A stretch of 39,136 bases of DNA from Ochrobactrum sp. Q0168 (GCF_016427605.1 NZ_JAELXQ010000026.1:1-39136); one strand, 5' to 3'. Shown: positions 8,215 through 16,745, numbered from the stretch's first letter. Notes: generated by a model not told the origin, from the sequence alone. A program made the numbers and translations.

Positions 8215-9441
8215 ATGAGCCATATTCTCATTGCAGGAGCCGGTATCGTCGGATTGAGCGCGGCGCGTTCGCTTCTCGCCGAGGGACATGAGGTCACCAT
8301 TGTCGACCGCGACCCGACGGGTGACAAGGCATCGTTCGGCAATGCCGGTGGCCTTGGCGTGACCGAGATCGTACCGGCCAGCGTGCCGGGCCTGATCTGG
8401 AAAATACCCGGCTGGCTGCTTGATCCGCTTGGACCGCTTTCCCTGCGCCCCGCCCATTTTCCCAAACTTGTGCCTTGGTTGGTGCGTTTCATGCGCAGCG
8501 GGTCACAGTCGGAAATGCTGCGTATTACCGAGGCACTCGCCGCGTTGACCGCGCCAGTCTATGAGGATTATCTGCCGCTTCTCGAAGAACTCAGACTAAC
8601 AGGTGAATTGCATCAGGTCGGAGCACTCTGGGTCTATGAGACCGAGGCTGCTTTTAAGGCTGATGCGGCAGATCGCGAACTGCGGCGCAGGTATGGTGTC
8701 GTCTTCGACGAGATGGGCGGTGACGACGCTCGCAGGCTCGAACCGGCACTCGGCAAGGCGGTGGTGCGTGCGGCTTTGACGCCGCAATGGTCGCATTTCG
8801 ATGACCCCAAGCGTGTGGTGGATCGCCTGCGCGATTTGGTGGTCGCCAAAGGGGCGACGCTCGTAACAGGTGAAGCGCGCGCAATCGATGGCCAGCAGTT
8901 GCGCCTGTCGGGTGGGGACGCCATTGGCTTTGATCAACTGGTCATTGCGATCGGCGCATGGTCGCCAAGACTTGCAAGGACCATTGGCGACCGCGTTCTT
9001 CTTGAAAGTGAGCGTGGTTATAATATCACGATTCCCAATTCGGGCGTGTCGCTCACGCGTGAAGTGATTTTTGCCGAGCGCAAGTTTGTCGCGACACCCA
9101 TGGATATGGGGTTGCGGATCGGTGGCGCTGCCGAATTTGCGGGTCTGGAGGCTGCACCGAACTATGCACGCAGCGATGCGTTGGCCAAACTAGCGCGCCG
9201 TTACCTGCCCGATCTCAAGTCGACTGACGGCACCCGCTGGATGGGACATCGACCAACGACGCCGGATACTCTGCCGGTCATCGGGCGCTCGCCGCGCCGC
9301 AATGACATTATCCATGCCTATGGTCACAGCCATGGTGGTCTGACGCTCGGGCCGACAACAGGCCGCCTGGTCGCCGATCTGGTAGCAGGAAAAAAACCAC
9401 CCATCGATCTTTCACCATTTTCCGTCAGCCGTTTTTCCTGA
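8215..9441 (+). CDS. FAD-dependent D-amino acid dehydrogenase (probable D-hydroxyproline dehydrogenase)
   Basis: This 408-residue protein of the DadA/DAO family begins with an FAD-binding motif, ILIAGAGIVGLSAARSL. It has a second conserved FAD region, FDQLVIAIGAWSPRLA, and the C-terminal motif RPTTPDTLPVIGRSPR followed by YGHSHGGLTLGPTTG. Enzymes of this type oxidise D-amino acids to imino acids, passing electrons to the respiratory chain. Directly upstream of 4-hydroxyproline epimerase, the likely substrate is cis-4-hydroxy-D-proline, giving pyrroline-4-hydroxy-2-carboxylate. The ATG at 8215 was chosen over one at 8203 because a GGA-type site precedes it at good spacing. Confidence 0.87.
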   Translation: MSHILIAGAGIVGLSAARSLLAEGHEVTIVDRDPTGDKASFGNAGGLGVTEIVPASVPGLIWKIPGWLLDPLGPLSLRPAHFPKLVPWLVRFMRSGSQSEMLRITEALAALTAPVYEDYLPLLEELRLTGELHQVGALWVYETEAAFKADAADRELRRRYGVVFDEMGGDDARRLEPALGKAVVRAALTPQWSHFDDPKRVVDRLRDLVVAKGATLVTGEARAIDGQQLRLSGGDAIGFDQLVIAIGAWSPRLARTIGDRVLLESERGYNITIPNSGVSLTREVIFAERKFVATPMDMGLRIGGAAEFAGLEAAPNYARSDALAKLARRYLPDLKSTDGTRWMGHRPTTPDTLPVIGRSPRRNDIIHAYGHSHGGLTLGPTTGRLVADLVAGKKPPIDLSPFSVSRFS

Positions 9442-9454
9442 CCTGGAGCCTTAC

Positions 9455-10456
9455 ATGAATCCCCACACCTTCATTTGTGTCGATGCCCATACATGCGGCA
9501 ACCCGGTCCGCGTCGTCTCTGGCGGTGCGCCGATCCTGCCCAATGTCAGTATGGCTGAAAAACGCCAGCTTTTCCTGCGCGATCACGACTGGGTGCGTCA
9601 GGCGCTGATGTTCGAACCGCGCGGCCACGATGTCATGTCCGGCTCGATCCTCTATCCGCCGTCCCGCGACGATTGTGATCTCGGCGTGCTGTTCATTGAA
9701 GTGTCCGGCTGTCTGCCCATGTGCGGACACGGTACCATAGGCACCGTGACGGTGGCGCTGGAACAGGGCTTTGTCGTGCCGAAGACCGAAGGCAAGCTGG
9801 TGCTGGAAGTGCCCGCCGGTCGTGTCGAGGTAGAATACAAACGCAATGGCCGTTTCGTGGATGAGGTCCGCATCTACAATGTGCCCGCCTATCTTCACGC
9901 AAGCGAAGCAAAGATCGATGTTCCGGGTATGGGCGAACTGGTGGTCGATGTGTCCTATGGCGGCAATTTCTATGCCATCATCGAGCCGCAAAAAAACTGG
10001 GTTGGTCTCGACACGATGAGCGCCGACGACATTCTCAAGATCAGCCCGCTGGTGCGCAAACTGGTGCAGGACGTTGTCGCTCCGGTGCATCCGGAAGACG
10101 ACCGCATTGCCGGGGTAAGCCATGTTATGTGGGCTGACAAGGGCAAACACCCCGAAGCTGATGCGCGCAATGCCGTGTTCTATGGTGATAAGGCGATCGA
10201 TCGCTCGCCGTGCGGCACTGGCACATCCTCGCGCATGGCACAGCGCGTCGCCAAGGGTTTGCTGAAAGTTGGCGAAACCTTCGTGCATGAATCGATCATC
10301 GGCACGCTGTTCCATGGTCGCGTGGAAAGTGCGGCAGAAGTTGCGGGTCGTCCCGCCATTCACCCGAGCATTGGCGGTTGGGCGCGTGTCACCGGTTATA
10401 ACACCATACTCGTGGACGAGCGCGATCCGCTTGCTCTCGGCTTTCAGGTAAAGTGA
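9455..10456 (+). CDS. 4-hydroxyproline 2-epimerase (proline racemase family, Cys/Cys type)
   Basis: This 333-residue member of the proline racemase family has both catalytic cysteines: Cys90 in LPMCGHGTIG and Cys253 in DRSPCGTGTSSR, plus GETFVHESIIGT. These act as general acid/base pair to invert C2 of trans-4-hydroxy-L-proline, giving cis-4-hydroxy-D-proline. The length and sequence match the well-studied Brucella hydroxyproline epimerases, some of which have been called proline racemase PrpA. It follows the D-amino-acid dehydrogenase by 13 bases, with GGAG before the ATG. Proline racemase activity cannot be excluded from sequence, but the context favours hydroxyproline. Confidence 0.9.
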   Translation: MNPHTFICVDAHTCGNPVRVVSGGAPILPNVSMAEKRQLFLRDHDWVRQALMFEPRGHDVMSGSILYPPSRDDCDLGVLFIEVSGCLPMCGHGTIGTVTVALEQGFVVPKTEGKLVLEVPAGRVEVEYKRNGRFVDEVRIYNVPAYLHASEAKIDVPGMGELVVDVSYGGNFYAIIEPQKNWVGLDTMSADDILKISPLVRKLVQDVVAPVHPEDDRIAGVSHVMWADKGKHPEADARNAVFYGDKAIDRSPCGTGTSSRMAQRVAKGLLKVGETFVHESIIGTLFHGRVESAAEVAGRPAIHPSIGGWARVTGYNTILVDERDPLALGFQVK

Positions 10457-10463
10457 GCAAACA

Positions 10464-10778
10464 ATGATCCTCGAAGAGCGTGATTATCATATTGTTCCGG
10501 GTCGGATGGCTGAGTTCCTTGCGACTTATGAAAAGCTCGGTGTCGCCATTCAGACGGAAATTCTCGGCGGTTTTGTCGGACACTTCGTTTGCGATATTGG
10601 CGAATTGAACCATGTTGTTGCGCTCTGGCGGTATGAGAATATCGCCGAGCGTGAGGAGAGGCGCGCCCGTATGCTCGCTCATCCCGGATGGCAGACCTAT
10701 CTCGAAGCGATCAAGGGCATAATCGAACGTCAGACCATACGTATTCTCAAGCCAACCGCTCTTTCACCGATGGTGTAA
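10464..10778 (+). CDS. NIPSNAP family protein
   Basis: This 104-residue protein has an alpha/beta-barrel fold of the NIPSNAP type: it starts MILEERDYHIVPGRMAEFL, continues with GGFVGHFVCDIGELNHVV and ALWRYENIAEREERRARM, and ends with HPGWQTYLE. Such small proteins are common in catabolic operons, but their role is poorly known. It lies 7 bases after the epimerase and 2 bases before the B12-domain gene, so it is clearly co-transcribed. It may be an accessory subunit or a small isomerase; the sequence does not decide. Confidence 0.82.
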   Translation: MILEERDYHIVPGRMAEFLATYEKLGVAIQTEILGGFVGHFVCDIGELNHVVALWRYENIAEREERRARMLAHPGWQTYLEAIKGIIERQTIRILKPTALSPMV

Positions 10779-10780
10779 CC

Positions 10781-12565
10781 ATGAAAGCCGTTCTGCCTGC
10801 CCTTGCCGATCTTGTGCCTGAGCGAATGAAGCCGGGAGCCGATCTTGTTGCCGAAGGCAGGCAACTCGCCCGCGACTGGCGGGTGGGCAAAAATGCCTTT
10901 CTCTCGGAGAACAATGTTGCCTGCGAGGCCGAATACAAGCGTCGCAAAGTTGCCGAAGGCCGTATGATGCAACATGCGCATATCGGTTTTCGCAGTGTCG
11001 AACGTACGGTCGAAGCAATCAGCGAAGTGCATGGCACTTGCGCCAGCCGTGGTGTGACGGTTGATCGTTTCGGCATCACACTAGACTGGTCGATGGGCTA
11101 TCCGGTGGCGCTACGCAAGGACCGACCCAAGGGAACCGGCATAGTGCTGAATGGTCCCGAAGATTTTGCCCGTATCACCAATGCGGCACCTGCGGCCGCG
11201 CATTTCGGTGACTTCATGCTTGGTCTGCCAGGCGCTGTCGAAAATACCAAGGGCGCGCTTGCGGCAGGCGCTACGGCCATCGGCAATATGGGGCAATATT
11301 TCACGTTCCGCCTGCCTTATTGGGATGACGATGTTGCGACGACTGAAGCTGCGGTCACCGCGCTTGGACTGATTGCCGCACAAGATGAGGCAGTTCTCGT
11401 CCATTCCAATCTCGATGACGGTTTCGCGGGCCTGTTTGCCGACATGAGTTCGGCGCTCGGCATGGTGTTGATTGAGCGCCATATTGTTGAGAACCTTATC
11501 GGCGGGCGCATGTCGCACTGCTTCGGCCATCACTACACCGCGCCATTGGTTCGCATGGCTTTTCACAAGGCATTGGCCACATTCAGCGATGCACCGGGCA
11601 CCATGCTCTTTGGCAATACGGTGAGCTACAAGTCGAACCCGGCAGGCAATTATGCGAGTTTGGCGAGCTATTTGCAGGCCGACATATGGGCTTTGGCGCG
11701 GGAGCATACCGGCCATGCGATCAACCCGGTTCCGGTCACGGAAAACCAGCGTATTCCCGACATTGATGAAATCATTGATGCCCAGACCTTTGCCACCCAC
11801 ATGGCTGAACATGCTATCTCCACGGCAAGCCTGATTGATCTGGCCCAGGTTGACAAGGCTGCCAATGGCTTGATCGAAGCCGGGCAGCGCTTTAGCGCAA
11901 ATGTTTTTTCAGGGTTGGAAGAGGCAGGCGTCGATATTGATGATGCGGCAGCCCTCATGCTGGCTCTCCGGCGGATCGGGCCGAAACGACTGGAAAGCCT
12001 CTATGGTGCAGGTCGCGAAGAGGCCACCGCATGGGGTGGTCGTCGTTCGGTGATGCTGGCCGAGTGGGTCGAGGACCTTGAGGAAAGCGCTCATGAATGG
12101 GTGGACCGGGTGCCGGAAACCGCCCGCGCTGCCATTGCCAAACGGGCCTTGCGCTGCTGCGTCGCCTCATCGGATGTGCATGAACATGGCAAGAACCTGA
12201 TAGAGCGCATTTTGGGCATGAGCGCTATCGGCATTGTCGATGGTGGTACCTCGGCAGATCCCGAAACCGTGGTTGCCGCCGCCATTGCTGAAAATGCCGA
12301 TTTCATCGCTATCTCGACCTATAATGGCATTGCGCTGCGTTATGCGCGTGATGTGCTTGCCGCGTTGAAAGCTGCCGGTTCCGACATGCCCGTGCTTATA
12401 GGCGGGCGGCTCAACGAGATACCTGAAGATTCCAATTCTGGTCTTCCTGTGGATGTCAAAGCGGATATCGAAGCGCTCGGCGCCCTGCCTTGTGAGACGC
12501 CGGAAGTGATGACTCACTTTATCGAAAATTTCATAAAAACTTCCAGAGAGGGAACAAGAGCATGA
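10781..12565 (+). CDS. B12-binding mutase-like protein (glutamate mutase E+S-like arrangement)
   Basis: This 594-residue protein ends in a cobalamin-binding domain. It carries the DxHxxG motif as DVHEHG (Asp465, His467, Gly470; His467 would be the lower cobalt ligand), followed by NADFIAISTYNG and PVLIGGRLNE. The first 450 residues look like a large alpha/beta barrel, with segments such as GITLDWSMGYPVALRKDRP, VLVHSNLDDGF and MSHCFGHHYTAPLVRM. Overall this resembles the E and S parts of glutamate mutase joined in one chain, although the barrel is distant. A carbon-skeleton rearrangement of an amino acid is inferred. The known hydroxyproline pathway has no such step. The start is the ATG at 10781; the stop overlaps the next start (ATGA). 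Confidence 0.72.
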   Translation: MKAVLPALADLVPERMKPGADLVAEGRQLARDWRVGKNAFLSENNVACEAEYKRRKVAEGRMMQHAHIGFRSVERTVEAISEVHGTCASRGVTVDRFGITLDWSMGYPVALRKDRPKGTGIVLNGPEDFARITNAAPAAAHFGDFMLGLPGAVENTKGALAAGATAIGNMGQYFTFRLPYWDDDVATTEAAVTALGLIAAQDEAVLVHSNLDDGFAGLFADMSSALGMVLIERHIVENLIGGRMSHCFGHHYTAPLVRMAFHKALATFSDAPGTMLFGNTVSYKSNPAGNYASLASYLQADIWALAREHTGHAINPVPVTENQRIPDIDEIIDAQTFATHMAEHAISTASLIDLAQVDKAANGLIEAGQRFSANVFSGLEEAGVDIDDAAALMLALRRIGPKRLESLYGAGREEATAWGGRRSVMLAEWVEDLEESAHEWVDRVPETARAAIAKRALRCCVASSDVHEHGKNLIERILGMSAIGIVDGGTSADPETVVAAAIAENADFIAISTYNGIALRYARDVLAALKAAGSDMPVLIGGRLNEIPEDSNSGLPVDVKADIEALGALPCETPEVMTHFIENFIKTSREGTRA

Positions 12566-13461
12566 CACACTGGACTGGTGTATTCCCGGCTGTTACTACC
12601 AAGCTGAAGCAGGACGGCGCACTCGATCTTGATGCAACCGCGGCCTCCATTGACAGGCTGATTTCGAATGGTGTTTCGGGGGTCATCGTTCTGCCGATGC
12701 TGGGCGAAAATGCATCGCTCAAAGCGGAAGAACGTGACCAAGTGATCCTGGCCGCCAAGGAAGCTGTGGCTGGTCGCGTACCGCTTCTTTCCGGTCTTGC
12801 GCAGATTTCCACGGCGGATGCGGGTGCCGCAGCACGTCGTTACGAAAAGCTGGGTGCACAGGGGCTGATGGCTTTCCCGTCACTTGCCTATAAGACCGAT
12901 GCACGTGAAACCGTGGCTTGGTACAAGTCGCTTGCTGCAAGCAGCGGCCTCCCGATCATGATCTACAACAATCCGATTGCCTATGGCGTCGACGTCACGC
13001 CGGAAATCCTCAAGCAGCTTGAAGACACGCCGTCCATCCTCTGTATCAAAGAGGAATGCGGGGATATCCGCCGTGTGACCGACCTTTATAATGTTTGTGG
13101 TGACCGCTTCTCGGTGTTCTGTGGTGTGGACGATCTGATCGTTGAAAGTCTGGCGCTCGGCGTCACGGGCTGGGTGTCGGGCATGACCAATGTCTGGCCA
13201 GCCGAATGCGTCAAGCTGTTTGCTCTCGCTTCGTCCGGAGATTTTGCCGAAGCACGCAGGCTTTACCGGTTGCTGACACCATCCTTCCACCTCGATACAC
13301 ATGTGAAACTGGTGCAATACATTAAGCTTGCCGAAAAGCTGGTCTATGGCGCGCCTGAATGGGTGCGTGAACCGCGCCTGTCGCTTGAGGGCGATGAACG
13401 CGTGTATGTCGAAAGCGTCGTGAATGACACGATCGCCAAGCTCGCAGCTTGGAAGGACTGA
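12562..13461 (+). CDS. DapA-family lyase/deaminase, similar to pyrroline-4-hydroxy-2-carboxylate deaminase
   Basis: This 299-residue TIM barrel of the dihydrodipicolinate synthase superfamily has Schiff-base Lys163 in CIKEECGD and the conserved Tyr135 in IYNNP. The start TGVFPAVTT, the LPMLGENASL loop and the C-terminal LHLDTHVKLVQYIKLAEKLV resemble the hydroxyproline-pathway deaminases (HypD/LhpC type). These convert pyrroline-4-hydroxy-2-carboxylate to alpha-ketoglutarate semialdehyde and ammonia. It overlaps the B12-domain gene by 4 bases, so the two are translationally coupled. No semialdehyde dehydrogenase, the next step, is encoded in this window. Confidence 0.87.
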   Translation: MTHWTGVFPAVTTKLKQDGALDLDATAASIDRLISNGVSGVIVLPMLGENASLKAEERDQVILAAKEAVAGRVPLLSGLAQISTADAGAAARRYEKLGAQGLMAFPSLAYKTDARETVAWYKSLAASSGLPIMIYNNPIAYGVDVTPEILKQLEDTPSILCIKEECGDIRRVTDLYNVCGDRFSVFCGVDDLIVESLALGVTGWVSGMTNVWPAECVKLFALASSGDFAEARRLYRLLTPSFHLDTHVKLVQYIKLAEKLVYGAPEWVREPRLSLEGDERVYVESVVNDTIAKLAAWKD

Positions 13462-13464
13462 AAC

Positions 13465-14496
13465 ATGCGTTTTTCCAAAATGGTCAATGTTGTCGGTGTG
13501 CATGCAGCGGGAGAACTGAATGAGGTGATTACTGGCGGCGTCCTCGACGTGCCAGGCACCTCTATGTTCGAAAAGATGCAGTATATTGAAAGTAAGGCCG
13601 ACGATCTGCGCAACTTCCTTCTGAACGAACCGCGCGGCCGGGTGACACAATGCGTCAATCTTGTTCTGCCGGCCACAAGACCGGAAGCGGATGCCGGTTT
13701 TGTCATCATGGAATCAGATTTCTATGTGCCAATGTCTGGCACCAATACTATTTGTACCACAACGGCTTTGCTCGAAACCGGCATGATTCCAATGCAGGAA
13801 CCGGAAACAAGGCTGGTGCTTGAGGCGCCAGCAGGTCTGGTACCCGTGACCGCGCATTGTGAAAACGGCAAATGTGTCAGCGTTACATTCGACAATGTGC
13901 CATCTTTCGTTTTCGCGCTGGACGCCAAGGTGGATGTGGAGGGTCTGGGCATCATCACTGTCGATGTCGCCTATGGCGGGATGATCTATGTATTGGTTGA
14001 TGCGGCGTCAATCGGCTTTAATGTCGATAAGACCGAAGCCGCCAGGCTCGTTGAGGTCGGCGAGCGGATCAAGAAGGCGGCCGCGGAACAGGTTCCGGCC
14101 ATCCATCCAGAGAATCCGGAAATCCACACGATCAACCAGACCCTGTTTGCTGGACCGCTGGAAGAACGCGATGGCGTCAAACGTTCACGCAATGCGGTGA
14201 TCGTTTCACCGGGCCGTATCGACCGTTCGCCTTGCGGTACGGGAACGAGCGCCCGACTGGCGGTCATGCATGCGCGGGGCCAGATCAGCGTTGGAGAAAC
14301 CTTCGTGCATGAATCGATTATTGGTACCGAATTCATGGGACGGGTACTTGAAGAAACGACCTGTGGTGGGCTTGAGGCCATTCGTCCGGCTATTACCGGG
14401 CAGGCGTGGATCACGGCATTTCATAATTATGTGCTCGATCCCACCGATCCGTTTCCGACCGGCTTCCGGCTCGGTGATACATGGCCGGGTAACTAG
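13465..14496 (+). CDS. Proline racemase family protein, Ser/Cys paralogue
   Basis: This 343-residue paralogue of the upstream epimerase keeps the second catalytic cysteine (Cys257 in DRSPCGTGTSAR) and GETFVHESIIGTEF. The first catalytic Cys-Gly-His is replaced by Ser91-Gly-Thr in VPMSGTNTICT. Family members with Ser at this position exist, but their reactions are less certain than those of the Cys/Cys epimerases or the Cys/Thr 3-hydroxyproline dehydratases. It starts 4 bases after the DapA-type gene. Epimerisation or dehydration of a second hydroxyproline isomer, or of another cyclic imino acid, is plausible. I do not assign a substrate. Confidence 0.85.
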   Translation: MRFSKMVNVVGVHAAGELNEVITGGVLDVPGTSMFEKMQYIESKADDLRNFLLNEPRGRVTQCVNLVLPATRPEADAGFVIMESDFYVPMSGTNTICTTTALLETGMIPMQEPETRLVLEAPAGLVPVTAHCENGKCVSVTFDNVPSFVFALDAKVDVEGLGIITVDVAYGGMIYVLVDAASIGFNVDKTEAARLVEVGERIKKAAAEQVPAIHPENPEIHTINQTLFAGPLEERDGVKRSRNAVIVSPGRIDRSPCGTGTSARLAVMHARGQISVGETFVHESIIGTEFMGRVLEETTCGGLEAIRPAITGQAWITAFHNYVLDPTDPFPTGFRLGDTWPGN

Positions 14497-14568
14497 AGCC
14501 TTCTAACTCAAATTGTCCCCGCGCGAATTGCTCGATCTGCTTCTTGTTACACATGGAGAGACCACAAA

Positions 14569-15378
14569 ATGTCGATTGCTTTGGCCGATGATGGTTGCCG
14601 CCTCTATTATGAGGTGAAGGGCGAGGGCGAGCCGGTCATTCTGATTCCTGGACTGGGCGGCGACGGCCGTTTTTGGGCCGGTGTCGCGAAGGCACTACCA
14701 GCGTTTCGGCTGATTACTGTCGATCATCGTGGTGCGGGACGTAGTGACCGCCCTGATGGTGGCTATTCCATCGAACGGATCGCGAGTGATGTTCTCACAG
14801 TTCTTGACGCGGAAGAGATTGACGCCGCGCACTTGGTGGGACATTCCACTGGCGGGACGGTGGTGCAGACCATCGCGCTTGATGCGCCGGAGAGAGCGAA
14901 ATCGCTGGTTATCAGTGGCAGTTGGGCGCGTCCGGACGCACGCTTTCGTGCGCTTTTTTTGTCACGTCTGGAACTGATGGAGAAGGGTGAGGTTGCTGCC
15001 TATCAGAACCTCACACATGTTTTCGGCTATACATCGGAATGGATCGCACGGCACGAAACGGAACTCAATGCTGCCGTTGAGAAGGCCGGCGAAATGCTCG
15101 CCCCTTATTATATCACGGCGCAACGAATCAGCATGTTGCTGGATTTCGACCGCTCAGAGTCACTCTCGAAGATCAAACAACCTGTACTTTTAATAGGTGC
15201 GAGAGATGATATCATGATCCCGTTTGATCGTATGGAAGAACTTGCTAAAAGCATCGCTCACGCCTCTTTCGCAGAGATGAGCGGGGGACATTTTTACCCG
15301 TGTGTCGCACCTGACGATTTTGCGGCGACTATCACACAGTTCATTTTTGAAGCAGCACAGTCGAGAAGTTTTCGTTAA
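14569..15378 (+). CDS. Alpha/beta hydrolase
   Basis: This 269-residue alpha/beta-hydrolase-fold protein has the oxyanion region LIPGLGGDGRFW, nucleophile elbow GHSTGG (Ser93), the acid residue in IGARDDIMIP and the histidine in SGGHFYP. It resembles RutD/esterase-like enzymes acting on small esters, lactones or carbamate-like compounds. A purine-rich GGAGAG site lies before the ATG, and a 72-base gap separates it from the racemase paralogue. It is probably the last gene of the operon, because the next gene is on the other strand. A lactone or ester formed in the pathway is a reasonable but unproven substrate. Confidence 0.83.
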   Translation: MSIALADDGCRLYYEVKGEGEPVILIPGLGGDGRFWAGVAKALPAFRLITVDHRGAGRSDRPDGGYSIERIASDVLTVLDAEEIDAAHLVGHSTGGTVVQTIALDAPERAKSLVISGSWARPDARFRALFLSRLELMEKGEVAAYQNLTHVFGYTSEWIARHETELNAAVEKAGEMLAPYYITAQRISMLLDFDRSESLSKIKQPVLLIGARDDIMIPFDRMEELAKSIAHASFAEMSGGHFYPCVAPDDFAATITQFIFEAAQSRSFR

Positions 15379-15412
15379 CTCGGGACGTCTGTCCAACGAT
15401 CGTCCTCATCCT

Positions 15413-15453
15413 TGACTGGCAATCAGGCTATTATGCTCACTTATGGCAGGATT
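15413..15453 (+). repeat. Degenerate intergenic repeat R1, copy A
   Basis: The copy begins TGACTGGCAATCAG and ends ATGGCAGGATT. The same two ends, with a different middle, occur at 26385-26420, and a looser copy lies at 34334-34372. All three lie outside intact genes. Confidence 0.5.
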
Positions 15454-15482
15454 GATAGCTTAGTATAAGTTCGGGCTTTCTT

Positions 15483-15510
15483 AGGATCTGATGCAAACGT
15501 TTTATCAATG
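15483..15510 (+). repeat. Repeat R2, copy A (IS6-like terminal repeat?)
   Basis: The 28 bases here match the reverse complement of 26511-26538 at 26 positions. The core GGATCTGATGCAAACG resembles the terminal inverted repeats of IS6-type elements, which often read GGNTCTGTTGCAAA. Confidence 0.5.
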
Positions 15511-15686
15511 AGCAGTGATAAAGGTTACCAGTTGTAAGAAGCTGAGCTATTTCATGGGATGATGACCCCCAAACTGCGTCGGAGCTCTTTCTAAACGGCG
15601 ATTGACACACCAGCGACCATTAAAAGGCACATAGGGTTTACTTTTTCTTTGTCGTCTCCTACTAATTCGAAATGCGAGCTAGCTAA

Positions 15687-16607
15687 TCAAACATCTTCGG
15701 CGGCTGAGCGGCTTATATGACGCCTTAGTAAGGCAGCAGCGAATTCAAGATCCTCGCTAACGATAGCTTCGAGAATGCTTAAATGATCGCTGCAAGCCCT
15801 GCGAATCCGCAATTCACCCAACCGGTCGAAGTCGGAATATTCTGTCATCCGGCGTAGGTGGTTTTGCCAGCGAACTGATTGGGTCAAAAAGCGATTATTA
15901 GCCCAAGAAACAATAGTTTCATGGAAGTTTGCGTTGGCGTTGAACCAGAGATCTCTTGTGAGGTTATGGATAGGTAAGGCAGATACATGAATCTGCTCTC
16001 GTTGGAGGGCTGCGAGTTGGCTTAGATCGGGCGCATAATCGGGTTGCAAAAGCGCGCCACATTCGATGACAAGACGGAAAGTGTAGCTCTCACTTACCGC
16101 TCGTTCATTATCGAGCGACTCGGCAAAACGCCAGCCATGGCCGGGGAGGCGTTCTGCAAGACCTTCAGCGGCAAATCGCATAAGTACTCGACGTACGGCA
16201 CTTCGAGTCGCACCCAGCCGATCAGCGAGTTCGGCTTCCGACACTTCCGCGCCAACAACGCCAGATGCACGTGAGCTCATCAGGAGGCGGTAGAGTTCCT
16301 CCGCCTCAGACGGCGGCAGCATACTGTCTTTCAGTTCATTCGGTGCGGGGATGCGGTGCAACTGATATCCCCGATTGGGTGTTTGGCTTACAATGCCTTG
16401 CTGGACAAGAAGATTAAGTACCTGTCGCACGGGTGTACGCGACACCCTAAGCTCCTTTGAAATCGCGACGTCTGACAGACGATCACCGATACTCCAGCGT
16501 TCGGCGGATATAAGCGATACCATCTTGTGTGCAACTTCCGCTTGAAGACTACTTAGACCCAATCCGCTATCTGCAGGATTTCTTAGGTTTATTTTCACGT
16601 GGTGCAT
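15687..16607 (-). CDS. GntR-family regulator with two winged-helix segments and an FCD domain
   Basis: This 306-residue regulator has a first winged helix at about residues 18-85 (SDVAISKELRVSRTPVRQVL) and a second helix-turn-helix at about 110-160 (SEAELADRLGATRSAVRRVL). An FCD-like helical domain follows (YTFRLVIECGALLQP, NANFHETIVSWANN, HLSILEAIVSEDLEFA). Most GntR proteins have a single winged helix and are about 230 residues long, so this one is unusual. GAGAGG directly abuts the ATG at 16607; a GTG at 16598 has better spacing and may be the true start. It is divergent from the acylase/dipeptide-transport operon and is its probable regulator. Confidence 0.85.
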   Translation of the reverse strand: MHHVKINLRNPADSGLGLSSLQAEVAHKMVSLISAERWSIGDRLSDVAISKELRVSRTPVRQVLNLLVQQGIVSQTPNRGYQLHRIPAPNELKDSMLPPSEAEELYRLLMSSRASGVVGAEVSEAELADRLGATRSAVRRVLMRFAAEGLAERLPGHGWRFAESLDNERAVSESYTFRLVIECGALLQPDYAPDLSQLAALQREQIHVSALPIHNLTRDLWFNANANFHETIVSWANNRFLTQSVRWQNHLRRMTEYSDFDRLGELRIRRACSDHLSILEAIVSEDLEFAAALLRRHISRSAAEDV

Positions 16608-16745
16608 CCTCTCAACGCGGATCCGTTGTTCTGCATAGCCATGTTCGCCAGAATTGCACTTTGGCTGCGGGTTGGTGGGCGCATAATTTCAATGTACCAA
16701 ACAATATCAAAAAACTCTTGACTCCGCAATAGACGGATGGGAAAT

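Larger units (their letters stand above)
15379..15686. other. Convergent intergenic region without a gene
   Basis: This 308-base AT-richer gap lies between the ends of the hydrolase gene and the minus-strand GntR gene. I see no convincing coding frame and no strong terminator. It holds one copy each of two motifs that recur elsewhere in the window (15413-15453 and 15483-15510), suggesting old insertion or repeat debris. Confidence 0.6.

Noticed and set aside
9425..10363. Long minus-strand open frame (312 codons) opposite the hydroxyproline epimerase
   Set aside because: Antisense shadow of a well-supported gene; rich in His/Arg with no recognisable domain.
12880..13650. Minus-strand open frame (256 codons) opposite the DapA-type gene
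   Set aside because: Antisense shadow caused by codon bias; no ribosome site and no domain.
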